The position numbers and the translations under genes are program-made. A stretch of 53,169 nt of DNA from Sulfuriflexus sp032250955. GTDB taxonomy: Bacteria > Pseudomonadota > Gammaproteobacteria > AKS1. Below are positions 26,602 through 35,707 of the stretch, piece after piece. Below the pieces are notes generated by a model, which saw only the letters and a program-made list of their open reading frames with translations, was not told where the DNA came from and did not search any database. Positions within the stretch are counted from its first letter, which is position 1; every line of letters starts with the position of its first letter. The stretch lies in assembly GCF_032250955.1 (NCBI RefSeq), contig NZ_JAVVES010000012.1, forward strand, positions 1 through 53,169, read 5' to 3'.

Positions 26602-26630
26602 TTGGCAAATGTCGTCGCTACGGCTATAGT
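26602..26630 (+). promoter_or_regulatory. Sigma-70 promoter for the leuA leader
   Basis: TTGGCA (26602-26607), a spacer of exactly 17 bases and TATAGT (26625-26630). The expected start is 26637-26638, directly at the ATG of the leader peptide. The remaining upstream part of the gap (26380-26601) holds no convincing gene; a 40-codon frame from 26508 lacks a ribosome site. Confidence 0.65.
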
Positions 26631-26637
26631 TACACCC

Positions 26638-26730
26638 ATGAATAACTCAACATACACGTCAGCATTCCAGATGGCCCGTCCGGGTCCGGCTGCCCTGTGT
26701 CTCCAGGCACGACTCCTGCTCCTGCCGTAA
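26638..26730 (+). CDS. Leucine-rich leader peptide upstream of leuA (putative attenuator)
   Basis: 30 residues, starting MNNSTYTSAFQ and ending QARLLLLP with four consecutive Leu codons just before the stop. Codons CTC CTG CTC CTG occupy 26713-26724. This is the form of a leucine biosynthesis leader peptide. A hairpin CTGCC-GTAA-GGCAG (26722-26735) overlaps the last Leu codon and the stop, and an upstream pair TGCCCTG/CAGGCA (about 26690-26707) could fold alternatively. A ribosome stalled on the Leu codons would block the 26722 hairpin. The T-run after it is poor (ACTATTTC), so termination is not proven. No ribosome site exists if the transcript starts at 26637-26638. Confidence 0.6.
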   Translation: MNNSTYTSAFQMARPGPAALCLQARLLLLP

Positions 26731-26875
26731 GGCAGACTATTTCACCCCCTATACCCTGGCGAGGGTCAGTAGAAACGCAAAAATCAACCAAAAATCAAGA
26801 GAATACTCGTCGCCGAGCCATGCCCATTCGGGCTTGTCAGTGGTAAAATGTCGGCAACACTGCACGGAGTCAGAT

Positions 26876-28420
26876 ATGAGTGACAAGTTAATTATTTTCG
26901 ATACCACCTTGCGTGATGGGGAGCAGAGCCCCGGCGCGTCGATGACCAAAGACGAAAAGGTGCGGATAGCCAGGGCCCTGGAGCGTATGCGCGTGGACGT
27001 GATCGAGGCCGGTTTCCCAATTGCCTCGCAGGGGGATTTCGAGGCGGTCAAGGCCGTTGCCGACACCATCCGGAACAGCACGATTTGCGGTCTGGCACGC
27101 GCCCTGGACAAGGACATCGACCGTGCCGGTGAGGCCCTGCAGGGGGCTAATTCGGCCCGTATCCACACTTTTATCGCGACCTCGCCGATCCATATGCAGG
27201 AAAAACTGCGTATGCAGCCGGACCAGGTCCTGGAACAGGCCGTGCGTGCCGTGAAACGCGCCCGCCAGCATACCGATAATGTCGAATTTTCCCCCGAAGA
27301 CGCCGGCCGCTCGGATCTGGATTTCTTGTGCCGTGTGCTGGAGGCTGTTATCGACGCCGGTGCCACAACGCTGAACATTCCGGATACGGTGGGTTATAAC
27401 CTGCCGCACCAGTTCGGCGAGTTAATCTACAACCTGCGCGAAAAGATCCCGAATTCAGACAAGGCCATCTTCTCCGTGCATTGTCATAACGACCTGGGGC
27501 TGGCCGTTGCCAATTCGCTGTCGGCGGTATTAAACGGTGCTCGCCAGGTTGAATGTACGATTAATGGTCTGGGTGAGCGCGCCGGGAATGCCGCGCTGGA
27601 AGAAATCGTCATGGCCGTGCGTACCCGGCAGGATGTCTTTAGCTGCGATAGTGAACTGGATACGACACAGATCATGACTTGTTCGCGTCTGGTTTCCGGG
27701 ATCACCGGTTTCACCGTGCAGCCGAACAAGGCGATTGTAGGTGCCAACGCCTTTGCCCATGAATCCGGCATTCACCAGGACGGCGTGCTGAAAAAACGCG
27801 AGACTTACGAAATTATGCGTGCCGAGGATGTTGGCTGGGCAACCAATCGCATGGTCCTGGGCAAGCATTCCGGACGGAATGCATTTCGTACCCGTATGCA
27901 GGAACTGGGTATCAGCTTTACCTCCGAGGATGAGGTCAATGCCGCCTTTTCGCGTTTCAAGGATCTGGCAGATAAAAAACATGACATCTTTGATGAAGAC
28001 CTGCAGGCATTGATGACCGAGGCTGGTATCGAGGCAGAGAATGAACGCTTCAGATTACTGGCCCTCAAGGTCTGCAGTGAGACCGGTGAGACGCCTGACG
28101 CCAATGTTACCCTCTGGGTGAATGGCGAGGAGAAGTCTGCCCATGCGCAGGGCGGGGGGCCGGTCGATGCCGCCTTCCGTGCTATTGAAGAGATCGTACA
28201 TAGTGATACCGAATTGCAACTGTACTCGGTGAGCAACATCACCACCGGCACCGACTCGCAGGGTGAGGTTACCGTGCGTCTGGAAAAGGCCGGCAATATC
28301 GTCAACGGGCAGGGTGCCGATACCGATATCGTGATTGCCTCGGCCAAGGCCTATATCAATGCCTTGAACAAAATTATGCAGCCGATGGAGCGTGCCCACC
28401 CACAAGGGGCTGATGTGTAA
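26876..28420 (+). CDS. leuA: 2-isopropylmalate synthase
   Basis: 514 residues from the ATG at 26876, with GGAG upstream; the in-frame ATG at 26834 is rejected. The N-terminus IIFDTTLRDGEQSPGASM has the catalytic and metal residues of the family, and HCHNDLGLAVANS carries the metal-binding histidines. The C-terminal LeuA dimer domain, which binds the inhibitor leucine, is complete. It condenses 2-oxoisovalerate with acetyl-CoA, the first committed step to leucine. Its stop overlaps the next ATG by one base (TAATG). It has a promoter and a Leu-rich leader of its own. Confidence 0.97.
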   Translation: MSDKLIIFDTTLRDGEQSPGASMTKDEKVRIARALERMRVDVIEAGFPIASQGDFEAVKAVADTIRNSTICGLARALDKDIDRAGEALQGANSARIHTFIATSPIHMQEKLRMQPDQVLEQAVRAVKRARQHTDNVEFSPEDAGRSDLDFLCRVLEAVIDAGATTLNIPDTVGYNLPHQFGELIYNLREKIPNSDKAIFSVHCHNDLGLAVANSLSAVLNGARQVECTINGLGERAGNAALEEIVMAVRTRQDVFSCDSELDTTQIMTCSRLVSGITGFTVQPNKAIVGANAFAHESGIHQDGVLKKRETYEIMRAEDVGWATNRMVLGKHSGRNAFRTRMQELGISFTSEDEVNAAFSRFKDLADKKHDIFDEDLQALMTEAGIEAENERFRLLALKVCSETGETPDANVTLWVNGEEKSAHAQGGGPVDAAFRAIEEIVHSDTELQLYSVSNITTGTDSQGEVTVRLEKAGNIVNGQGADTDIVIASAKAYINALNKIMQPMERAHPQGADV

Positions 28421-29208
28421 TGCGGGATCCCTATCTTCAGGCAATGGGCATTGAACAGTGGGTACGGCGCAAGCCGCACCCGCAAGCTGTGGCTGCTGCT
28501 GAAGATAAACCGGCGATAGCAGAACATGCTGTGGCAGATAGCAAAGACCATGCTACTGAACATGTTGGTCAGCCGGAAACGCAGTCATACGAAATCGAAT
28601 TGACTCCACCTCGATCTGGTCAAACACATGATATTGACAGACTCGACTGGCCTGAGCTCAAGAGTCGGGTTGTTTCTTGTACGTTGTGTGATCTGCATGC
28701 GACGCGGATCAATGCTGTATTTGGTTCGGGTGATCATCATGCAGACTGGATGCTAATCGGCGAAGCCCCCGGTGCCGAGGAGGATAAGCAGGGCGAGCCC
28801 TTTGTCGGCCGTGCCGGCGAGTTACTCACCGCTATGTTACAGGCCATGAAGCTGAAGCAGGAGCAGGTGTTCATCACCAACATCGTTAAATGCCGCCCAC
28901 CAGATAACCGTGAACCGCATGTGGACGAGGTGCAGAGTTGTCAGCCCTATCTGCGCCGCCAGATCGAGCTGTTGCAACCAAAGCTCATCCTCGCCATCGG
29001 CCATGTCGCGGCGAAAAGCCTGCTTGGGCGAGCCGAGCCGATGAAGGACTTGCGTGGACAGCGCTTTGAGTATGCAGATACCGGTATCCCGGTAGTGGTG
29101 ACCTATCACCCGGCTTACCTGCTGCGCAAGCCTGGCGAAAAACGCAAGGCGTGGCAAGACTTGCAGTTTGCCATGCGTTTGTTCGCCGAGCAGGCAGGAA
29201 TATCATGA
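28420..29208 (+). CDS. Family 4 uracil-DNA glycosylase with iron-sulfur cluster
   Basis: 262 residues. A variable, low-complexity N-terminus (about 1-75) precedes the UDG domain. Motif A is GEAPGAEEDKQGEPFVGRAG, and motif B is VTYHPAYLLR with the conserved His. Four cysteines that can hold a 4Fe-4S cluster are C87, C90, C158 and C174. It removes uracil from DNA to start base excision repair. It overlaps leuA by one base and rimI by four (ATGA), so all three are coupled. Confidence 0.92.
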   Translation: MRDPYLQAMGIEQWVRRKPHPQAVAAAEDKPAIAEHAVADSKDHATEHVGQPETQSYEIELTPPRSGQTHDIDRLDWPELKSRVVSCTLCDLHATRINAVFGSGDHHADWMLIGEAPGAEEDKQGEPFVGRAGELLTAMLQAMKLKQEQVFITNIVKCRPPDNREPHVDEVQSCQPYLRRQIELLQPKLILAIGHVAAKSLLGRAEPMKDLRGQRFEYADTGIPVVVTYHPAYLLRKPGEKRKAWQDLQFAMRLFAEQAGIS

Positions 29209-29684
29209 GTGCCATTCTGCAAGAGGCGACGATAAACCTGCGCCCGATGCAGGAGACGGATATCGATGCCGTAATGGAGATCGAAAACGCTACGTATCCC
29301 TTCCCCTGGACAGCCGGCATCATGCGAGACTGTCTGCGCGTCGGTTATTGCTGCTGGCTGGCGGAACAGGACGAACAGATAGTTGGCTACAGCATCATGT
29401 CGATCGGTGCCGGCGAATCACACCTGTTGAATATCTGTGTTGACCGAGACTGGCAGCGGCAGGGAGTAGCCAGCCGGTTACTGAAACATATGCTGAATCT
29501 GGCCAAACGGCACGGTGCCGAGGTCTGCCTGCTTGAGGTACGACCATCGAATCTCAGTGCAATCGAGCTCTATGAAAAAATCGGTTTTTCCGAAGTCGGC
29601 AGGCGAAAGTCCTATTATCCGGCGAAGAACGGCCATGAAGATGCCCTTATCCTGGCCTGCCCGCTGCTGGACTATACTGAATAA
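29205..29684 (+). CDS. rimI: Ribosomal protein S18-alanine N-acetyltransferase
   Basis: About 159 residues from the ATG at 29205, which overlaps the glycosylase stop. The GNAT acetyl-CoA motif is DRDWQRQGVASRLLKHML, and the RimI-type end YEKIGFSEVGRRKSYYPAKNGHEDALIL is present. It acetylates the N-terminal alanine of ribosomal protein S18. The link to the UDG gene is common in Gammaproteobacteria. Confidence 0.92.
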   Translation: MSAILQEATINLRPMQETDIDAVMEIENATYPFPWTAGIMRDCLRVGYCCWLAEQDEQIVGYSIMSIGAGESHLLNICVDRDWQRQGVASRLLKHMLNLAKRHGAEVCLLEVRPSNLSAIELYEKIGFSEVGRRKSYYPAKNGHEDALILACPLLDYTE

Positions 29685-29744
29685 GTATTTAGTCGCGGCG
29701 CCATTTCAGGTAGAATTACAGATACTGTTTCAGTAACGAAAATC

Positions 29745-31325
29745 ATGTCCGAGATTGCAAACCAAACGGCCCTGCGCCGTACTTTCGCCATCATCTCCCA
29801 TCCCGATGCAGGCAAGACCACGCTCACAGAGAAGCTCCTGCTCTATGGGGGTGCGATCCAGCTCGCCGGTACAGTGAAAGGCCGTAAATCCGATCGGCAT
29901 GCCACTTCCGACTGGATGGAGCTCGAAAAACAGCGTGGTATATCGGTAACATCCTCGGTGATGCAGTTTCCGTATGCCGGCAAGATCATCAATTTGCTGG
30001 ACACACCGGGGCATGAGGACTTCTCGGAAGATACCTACCGCACGCTGACCGCTGTAGATTCGGCGCTGATGGTCATCGATTGCGCCAAGGGCGTCGAAGC
30101 CCGGACTATCAAGCTGATGGATGTTTGTCGTCTGCGTGATACGCCCATCATCACGTTTATCAACAAGCTCGACCGTGAAGGTCGCGACCCGCTCGAATTG
30201 CTCGACGAGGTCGAGTCTGTTCTCAAAATCCGCTGTGCCCCGATCACCTGGCCGATTGGCATGGGCAAGGAGTTCAAGGGTGTTTTTCATTTATATAATA
30301 ATTGTGTTCACCTGTTTAGTCCGACGCATAAGGGCAAGTTACAGGCAGGTGAAGTTATCGAAGGACTGGATAACCCGCGTCTGGATGTGCTGCTTGGCGA
30401 CAAGGCTGCAGCGTTGCGTGAAGAGATTGAACTCGTCCGCGGTGCCAGTAACGAATTTGATGCTGAGGCCTATCTCAAGGGTGAGCTGAGTCCGGTATCG
30501 TTTGGTTCAGCGATTAATAATTTTGGCATCAAGGAATTGCTGGACACCTTTGCAGAATACGCGCCACCACCCTTGCCGCGCATGACCGATGTGCGCGAAG
30601 TGAAACCGGAAGAGGAAAAATTCAGCGGTTTTGTCTTCAAGATCCAGGCAAATATGGATCCGGCCCACCGTGACCGAATCGCCTTTATGCGTGTGACCTC
30701 GGGCAAGTTCACCAAGGGTATGAAGATACACCAGGTGCGTATCGGTCGTGATGTGCAGATTGCCAATGCAATCACCTTTTTGGCGCGCGAGCGCGAGAAC
30801 GTCATAGAGGCCTATCCCGGCGATATCATCGGGCTGCATAATCATGGCACGATCAAGATCGGTGACACCTTCACACAGGGTGAGGATATGAAGTTCACGG
30901 GTATCCCGCACTTTGCGCCGGAGTTATTCCGCCGCGTGGTCCTGCGTGACCCACTGAAGATGAAGGCTCTGCAAAAGGGACTTATTCAGCTTTCCGAAGA
31001 GGGCGCGACCCAGGTCTTCCGGCCGATGAACAGCAATGACCTAATCCTTGGTGCCGTCGGTGTGCTGCAGTTCGATGTGGTGGCCTACCGGCTGAAGGAC
31101 GAGTACAACGTGGAGTGTAGTTACGAACCCGTCCAGGTTGCTACCGCCCGCTGGGTGGACTGTGCAGACCCAAAGATGCTTGAGGAATTTCGCAAGAAAG
31201 CTTATGACAATCTATCCCTCGATGGCGCGGGTGAACTGACTTATCTCGCACCCAGCCGGGTCAATCTCGATCTGACCATGGAGCGCTGGCCGGAAATTAA
31301 ATTCCATGCCACTCGCGAGCATTAG
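29745..31325 (+). CDS. prfC: Peptide chain release factor 3
   Basis: 526 residues, the standard length. The N-terminal GTPase domain has P-loop SHPDAGKTTLTEKLLLYGGAIQ, switch region with RGISVTSSVMQFPY, DTPGHEDFSEDTYRTL and NKLD. RF3 uses GTP to recycle RF1/RF2 from the ribosome. The gene starts 60 bases after rimI, so it could belong to the same transcript. A small stem (GCGGTG/CACCGC at 31376-31393) lies downstream but lacks a T-run. Confidence 0.96.
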   Translation: MSEIANQTALRRTFAIISHPDAGKTTLTEKLLLYGGAIQLAGTVKGRKSDRHATSDWMELEKQRGISVTSSVMQFPYAGKIINLLDTPGHEDFSEDTYRTLTAVDSALMVIDCAKGVEARTIKLMDVCRLRDTPIITFINKLDREGRDPLELLDEVESVLKIRCAPITWPIGMGKEFKGVFHLYNNCVHLFSPTHKGKLQAGEVIEGLDNPRLDVLLGDKAAALREEIELVRGASNEFDAEAYLKGELSPVSFGSAINNFGIKELLDTFAEYAPPPLPRMTDVREVKPEEEKFSGFVFKIQANMDPAHRDRIAFMRVTSGKFTKGMKIHQVRIGRDVQIANAITFLARERENVIEAYPGDIIGLHNHGTIKIGDTFTQGEDMKFTGIPHFAPELFRRVVLRDPLKMKALQKGLIQLSEEGATQVFRPMNSNDLILGAVGVLQFDVVAYRLKDEYNVECSYEPVQVATARWVDCADPKMLEEFRKKAYDNLSLDGAGELTYLAPSRVNLDLTMERWPEIKFHATREH

Positions 31326-31467
31326 CAAAATAGATGCAACTGTTTGTAATATAAGAAAAAACATTAAATGATCAGGCGGTGCGGATTCACCGCTTACGAT
31401 CAGACATTCTAAAGTTATTCAGTGGCTTACCGATAGTCTATCTATAGACAGGTTTTCAGGTGTAGGC

Positions 31468-34164
31468 ATGCGCGTTTCAAACAAGAACATTACGGCTTCT
31501 CGTCTAACGGGCCTGATTATTCTGGGCCTGTCGCTCATGACAGCGAGTCTGTCGGCGGCAGAGCAGGAGGCAAAGACAGACCTGCGTGTCCTCGTTGATG
31601 TTTCCGGAAGCATGAAGCAAAACGACCCGGAAAATCTACGGCGCACGGCGCTGCGTCTATTGATCGGCCTGGTGCCGGAAGAGGCCCGGGTCGGGATGTG
31701 GAGTTTTGCCCAGTATGTGAACATGCAGGTCAAGCCGGGGTTTGCCAGCAAGGCATGGAAAAAGAATGCCCGCAATGAGGCTGACAAGATCCATTCGCGA
31801 GGCCTTTTCACCAATATTGAGGCGACACTGGATAAAAGTACCTGGGACTGGCGCAAGCCCGATACGGCCTGGAACCGTCACCTGATCCTGTTAACCGATG
31901 GCCAGGTAGATGTTTCAAAGGATAACAATAAAAACACTGCCTCACGGGATAGAATCCTCAAGGAGCTGTTGCCGAAGCTGAAGGCGGCCGGGGTAAAGAT
32001 TCATACTGTCGCCCTGTCGAAGAACGCCGATCATGATTTACTGAGGACTCTTGCCACAGAGAGTGATGCCTGGTACGAGCCGGTGGAGACAGCGGAGGGC
32101 CTGCAAAAGGTCTTTCTCCGCTTGTTCGAGAAATCAACGCCTACGGATAATCTGCCCCTGGATGGCAATCGCTTTGAAGTTGATAAAAGCATAGAAGACA
32201 TGACCGTGCTGGTTTTTCATGCGAAGGGTGCCAACGCCACCCGTGTTATTCGCCCGGATAACAGTAGCTTTCAGCATGGACAGATACCGAATAATGTGGC
32301 ATGGCATCACGATAAAGGCTTCGACCTGATTACCGTGCATAAACCGGAGGCAGGTAGCTGGTCGATAGATGCAGAGATGGATCCCGATAATCGTGTGCAG
32401 GTAGTAACAAACCTCAAACTGCGGGTTGGCGATATCCCGAATAACATCCTGAAAGGCGAGGCACTGGATATTCATGCCGAGCTAAAAGAAAATGAAGGGC
32501 TTGTCTCCAATAAACAGATTCTCGAACTGGTTGATGTTGATATTGTCAGCAAACTTGCCAGCGCTACTAATGACCTCTCCATGCAACCTGCCGAAAAAGC
32601 CGGGACTTACAGCGTACAGCTGAACGGGCTGGATGAGACAGGTGCAATGGAGCTGACTGTTCGGGCGACAGGGCCGACATTCCGCCGTGAAAGTCGCCAT
32701 TCAGTAAGAGTACATGAAAGCCCGTTACATCTGGATATCAGCGAAAAGGACGGTGGCTTTCTCATTACCGTAGCAGAGAACCAGGAACTCATTCAGAGCG
32801 GTACACTCGGGTTAACGTTGAGCCTTGATGATGAGACCGTTCCTTCCGCAATCACAAGATCCGATACAGGCACCTGGCAGGCCAGTCTTGGACAAGAGTA
32901 TGCGGGACGCCATTTTACAATAGAGGCTACGGCCAGCTTGTCCGGTGACCGGCCTTTCGAAAGCCAATTGCATGGTCAGTTACCGGAACCGGAGGCCCCC
33001 TTCGTAGACCCACTTACTATCTGGGCCGAAGAACATAAGGGTGAGATTATTGTTCAAGTGCTTGAAATGCCGAATGTCCTTCAGACAGGCACGCTGGATC
33101 TGAAACTGCAATTACCGGAGATAGCCGAACTAAAGATGGCGGAGACAAAGCAGATACTCCAGGTGGAACCACACCTTTGGCGGTTGCCGATTGAGCCGGA
33201 TTACGCAGAGACCGAGGTGACCATTCAGGCTAATGGCCATCTGCTTAACGGTAAGCCTTATCAGCTTGAGCATAAACTGACCTTGCCCGTGATTAGGCAG
33301 CCGGAAGTTTCACAACAGCTTGAGTCGCCAGCAGAGAATCAGGAAGAGGCGCCCAAAACCGAAGCAGGAACACCGGTAGAGAAGCAAGGGCGTAACTGGC
33401 TGGTGATCACTATCAGTCTCGTGATTATTAATGCCTTGATTGGCGTAGGCGGCTTCTTTGCCTATCGCTACTGGAAAAGGCGAGACCACCAGGTAGATGA
33501 TGAACTCGGTGAGCAAGAAGAGCATGCGGAAAAGACAGCAAGTAACGAGCCAGAAGAAGAATCAATCAGTTTTGACGAGGAAGTGGATGTCATTGGTGCG
33601 GCTTCGGCTAGCGAAGCGGCTCCTCCTGCAGGCGACGATAAGCCAGGGCAAAATTTCGCCGAAGAGCGTCGCCCCCAGCCTGATACGCCTGTAGTCGATC
33701 TGAATGAAGTCGTGGAAACCGACGTCGACGATCAGGATCAGGATAATGGAATACCGACACTTACTGATACTGCAGATACATCATCTGAAGCAGGGACACC
33801 GGTCGAGAACATTGACGATGATGCTGTCGCCGATGAATGGGCCGCCGCACTGACCGAGTCGGCTGACGCGGAGACTGAAGCAGAGGCACCGGCCGAGAGC
33901 AGTGACGATGATGCCGTCGCCGATGAATGGGCCGCCGCACTTGCCGAGTCGGGTGACGCGGAGACTGAAGCAGGGGCACCGGCCGAGAGCAGTGACGATG
34001 ATGCCGTCGCCGATGAATGGGCCGCCGCACTTGCCGAGTCGGGTGACGCGGAGACTGAAGCAGAGGCACCGGCCGAGAGCAGTGACGATGATGCTGTCGC
34101 CGATGAGTGGGCCGCCGCACTAGCCGAAGCAGAATCAGTCCCCTCTGGGGAAGACAAGAAGTGA
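31468..34164 (+). CDS. Membrane-anchored von Willebrand factor A protein with repeat-rich acidic tail
   Basis: 898 residues. Signal peptide 1-32. A VWA domain at about 40-210 has the MIDAS motif DVSGSMKQND (D44, S46, S48) and a complete LTDG segment, so it can bind metal. Beta-sandwich-like regions follow to about 620. One membrane helix (WLVITISLVIINALIGVGGFFAYRYW, near 642-667) is followed by a very acidic cytoplasmic tail. That tail ends in four 30-residue repeats centred on DDDAVADEWAAAL (bases about 33810-34130, period 90). The next gene overlaps (GTGA) and encodes a coiled-coil membrane protein. The repeat motif resembles, from memory, the N-terminal DDWAAAL-type motif of some FliN proteins; that is unverified. 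The function is unknown. Confidence 0.8.
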   Translation: MRVSNKNITASRLTGLIILGLSLMTASLSAAEQEAKTDLRVLVDVSGSMKQNDPENLRRTALRLLIGLVPEEARVGMWSFAQYVNMQVKPGFASKAWKKNARNEADKIHSRGLFTNIEATLDKSTWDWRKPDTAWNRHLILLTDGQVDVSKDNNKNTASRDRILKELLPKLKAAGVKIHTVALSKNADHDLLRTLATESDAWYEPVETAEGLQKVFLRLFEKSTPTDNLPLDGNRFEVDKSIEDMTVLVFHAKGANATRVIRPDNSSFQHGQIPNNVAWHHDKGFDLITVHKPEAGSWSIDAEMDPDNRVQVVTNLKLRVGDIPNNILKGEALDIHAELKENEGLVSNKQILELVDVDIVSKLASATNDLSMQPAEKAGTYSVQLNGLDETGAMELTVRATGPTFRRESRHSVRVHESPLHLDISEKDGGFLITVAENQELIQSGTLGLTLSLDDETVPSAITRSDTGTWQASLGQEYAGRHFTIEATASLSGDRPFESQLHGQLPEPEAPFVDPLTIWAEEHKGEIIVQVLEMPNVLQTGTLDLKLQLPEIAELKMAETKQILQVEPHLWRLPIEPDYAETEVTIQANGHLLNGKPYQLEHKLTLPVIRQPEVSQQLESPAENQEEAPKTEAGTPVEKQGRNWLVITISLVIINALIGVGGFFAYRYWKRRDHQVDDELGEQEEHAEKTASNEPEEESISFDEEVDVIGAASASEAAPPAGDDKPGQNFAEERRPQPDTPVVDLNEVVETDVDDQDQDNGIPTLTDTADTSSEAGTPVENIDDDAVADEWAAALTESADAETEAEAPAESSDDDAVADEWAAALAESGDAETEAGAPAESSDDDAVADEWAAALAESGDAETEAEAPAESSDDDAVADEWAAALAEAESVPSGEDKK
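33811..34140 (+). repeat. 90-bp in-frame tandem repeats
   Basis: GCCGCCGCAC recurs at 33841, 33931, 34021 and 34111, a period of exactly 90 bases. The middle units are nearly identical, while the first and last diverge. This points to recent unit duplication, and copy number may vary between strains. The repeats code for the acidic tail of the VWA protein and are not CRISPR: there are no spacers. Confidence 0.9.
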
Positions 34165-34787
34165 CCGAAACCACGCTGACCATGCTGATCCTGGGGGCGG
34201 AGCTCGGTGGCATTGTGCTGCTGGTTTTTCTCGTGTTTATGTTAGTCCTTCTGCGCCGCAAACGTTCAGATAAACAGTATGTCGCAGAATTCATCAGCAG
34301 CTATAAAAAGGCACTACCTGAACAAACACGCGATTTCAAGAATAGACTGGAAAACCATTTTTATGTCATTGGCGAGGATGCGGATGAAGTACTGAATAAT
34401 CTTTCTGATACAGAAACTCGTCTGCATAAACGTATCCTGAATCTTTACCTGGGTAATCATCGCAAGTGCCTTGCTGATATTCGCAAGGATGTGACTGCCT
34501 TGAATGAAAACTGGCTGATGATTATGAATGAGAGCCTGACGAACGCCGCTGAAGTACTGGGCAAGAGCGGGGCTATTACGCAAATGCAGCAGGACTATAC
34601 GGAATTAAAGAAAGAAAACATGACCATGCGAGAAGAACTGGCAGAGGCGATGAGCAGTATGGAAGAAATGCTTAAAGAATACTCGCTGCTTTATGCCGAC
34701 CGCGATGATAAAAACGAGGCGATGGAAAAGTTAGCTGGTGAGTACCGGGAAATAAAGACCAAGACCGAGAGGCATGATAAGGGTTGA
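34161..34787 (+). CDS. Membrane-anchored coiled-coil protein, partner of the VWA gene
   Basis: About 208 residues from a GTG at 34161 overlapping the VWA stop (GTGA), with GGGGAAG upstream. One N-terminal membrane helix (LILGAELGGIVLLVFLVFMLVLL) is followed by a cytoplasmic helical region and a long coiled coil (about 140-205, MQQDYTELKKENMTMREELAEAMSSMEEMLKEYS). No family is recognised. Translational coupling suggests a membrane complex with the VWA protein, both with cytoplasmic parts. The stop codon is part of the downstream repeat. Confidence 0.75.
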   Translation: MTETTLTMLILGAELGGIVLLVFLVFMLVLLRRKRSDKQYVAEFISSYKKALPEQTRDFKNRLENHFYVIGEDADEVLNNLSDTETRLHKRILNLYLGNHRKCLADIRKDVTALNENWLMIMNESLTNAAEVLGKSGAITQMQQDYTELKKENMTMREELAEAMSSMEEMLKEYSLLYADRDDKNEAMEKLAGEYREIKTKTERHDKG

Positions 34788-34930
34788 TGATTTATGATTC
34801 CAGGTTGATGAACGGTGAGCGGTTAGTTCTGCAATAATCTTTTATTTCTATTTTTTTCGTAGACAGAAAAGTTTCTGGCTCAAAGCCTGATGCAATTGAT
34901 TGCTAACAATATTCATCAATCATCAATGAC
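34784..34930. repeat. Intergenic inverted-repeat element, copy 3
   Basis: The left end (GTTGATGATTTATGATT) includes the coiled-coil gene stop, and the right end (TTCATCAATCATCAATGACC) includes the SafE-type gene stop (34923-34925). The two ends are inverted relative to each other, though less perfectly than in copy 2. It fills the gap between convergent genes, as copies 1 and 2 do. No gene lies inside. Confidence 0.55.
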
Positions 34931-35690
34931 CAGAACTGCACCTGTGCTCAGCATGCCCCGTAGACTGAGTTTCTTTTCCTGAATCCATTCCGTTATGGCT
35001 ATGATGATCATGTGCGGCAGGCGCGAAAAGAGTATAAAGGCCAAATAACAGGATAAGCGTACCAGCCAGTTGTCTTACCAGTGGCCGACGGACAAAATTA
35101 CCCAGGCGCGAGGCTGCGCTTCCCATAAGCACCAACATGGGCAGGGTGCCCAGGCCAAAGGCCAGCATGATCAGGGCTCCTTGCATGCTGTCCTGTGAAC
35201 TCAAGGCGAAGGCGAGCATGGCATAGACCATGCCGCAGGGGAGCCAGCCCCAGACCAGCCCCAGACCGAATGCCTGGAGCGGATTGGTTACCGGCAGGAA
35301 GCGCTGGCCAAGCGGTTGCACGTACCGCCAGACATGATTGCCGGCCCGTTCCAGGATGGTGAGCACTTGCCACCAGCCGGCAATATAGAAACCCAGTGCA
35401 ACCATGAACAGGCCACTGAGCCATTTGCCAATATAATTGCCGGATTGGCCAAACTGACTCGTAGTTTCCGAACTGAGCCAGGCGAGCAGCCCACCGGCAA
35501 TGACATAACTGAGAATACGTCCACTGTTATAAAGCAACTGGTAGGGAAATAGTCGCCAGAGGCTGCCACGGGTTCTTGCCGACAAACCCATGCTTAACGC
35601 ACCCACAATGCCTCCGCACATCCCAACACAGTGCAGAGAGCCGAGCAGGCCGGTCATAAAGGCAGCGATCAGGCTGATTTCGTTAGTCAC
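34923..35690 (-). CDS. SafE/TauE-type membrane protein of the cbb3 locus with His-rich tail
   Basis: About 255 residues if it begins at the GTG at 35690, just after the ccoH stop; the ORF reaches upstream to 35765, inside ccoH. Six or so membrane helices, with the motif GLLGSLHCVGMCGGI near the N-terminus and GLVWGWLPCGMVYAML in the middle. These paired Cys motifs are typical of the DsbD-like/UreH-type SafE proteins found beside cco genes and thought to handle copper. The tail AAHDHHSHNGMDSG...HAEHRCSSGH is His-rich and may bind metal. It ends the minus-strand oxidase cluster. Confidence 0.75.
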   Translation of the reverse strand: MTNEISLIAAFMTGLLGSLHCVGMCGGIVGALSMGLSARTRGSLWRLFPYQLLYNSGRILSYVIAGGLLAWLSSETTSQFGQSGNYIGKWLSGLFMVALGFYIAGWWQVLTILERAGNHVWRYVQPLGQRFLPVTNPLQAFGLGLVWGWLPCGMVYAMLAFALSSQDSMQGALIMLAFGLGTLPMLVLMGSAASRLGNFVRRPLVRQLAGTLILLFGLYTLFAPAAHDHHSHNGMDSGKETQSTGHAEHRCSSGH

Positions 35691-35707
35691 TGGAAAGGAA
35701 AAACTTA

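Noticed and set aside
26508..26630. 40-codon frame before the leuA leader
   Set aside because: No ribosome site, overlaps the leu leader promoter, odd composition; probably chance.
33811..34140. CRISPR-like regular repeats
   Set aside because: The 90-base period is uninterrupted coding sequence for 30-residue repeats with no variable spacers.
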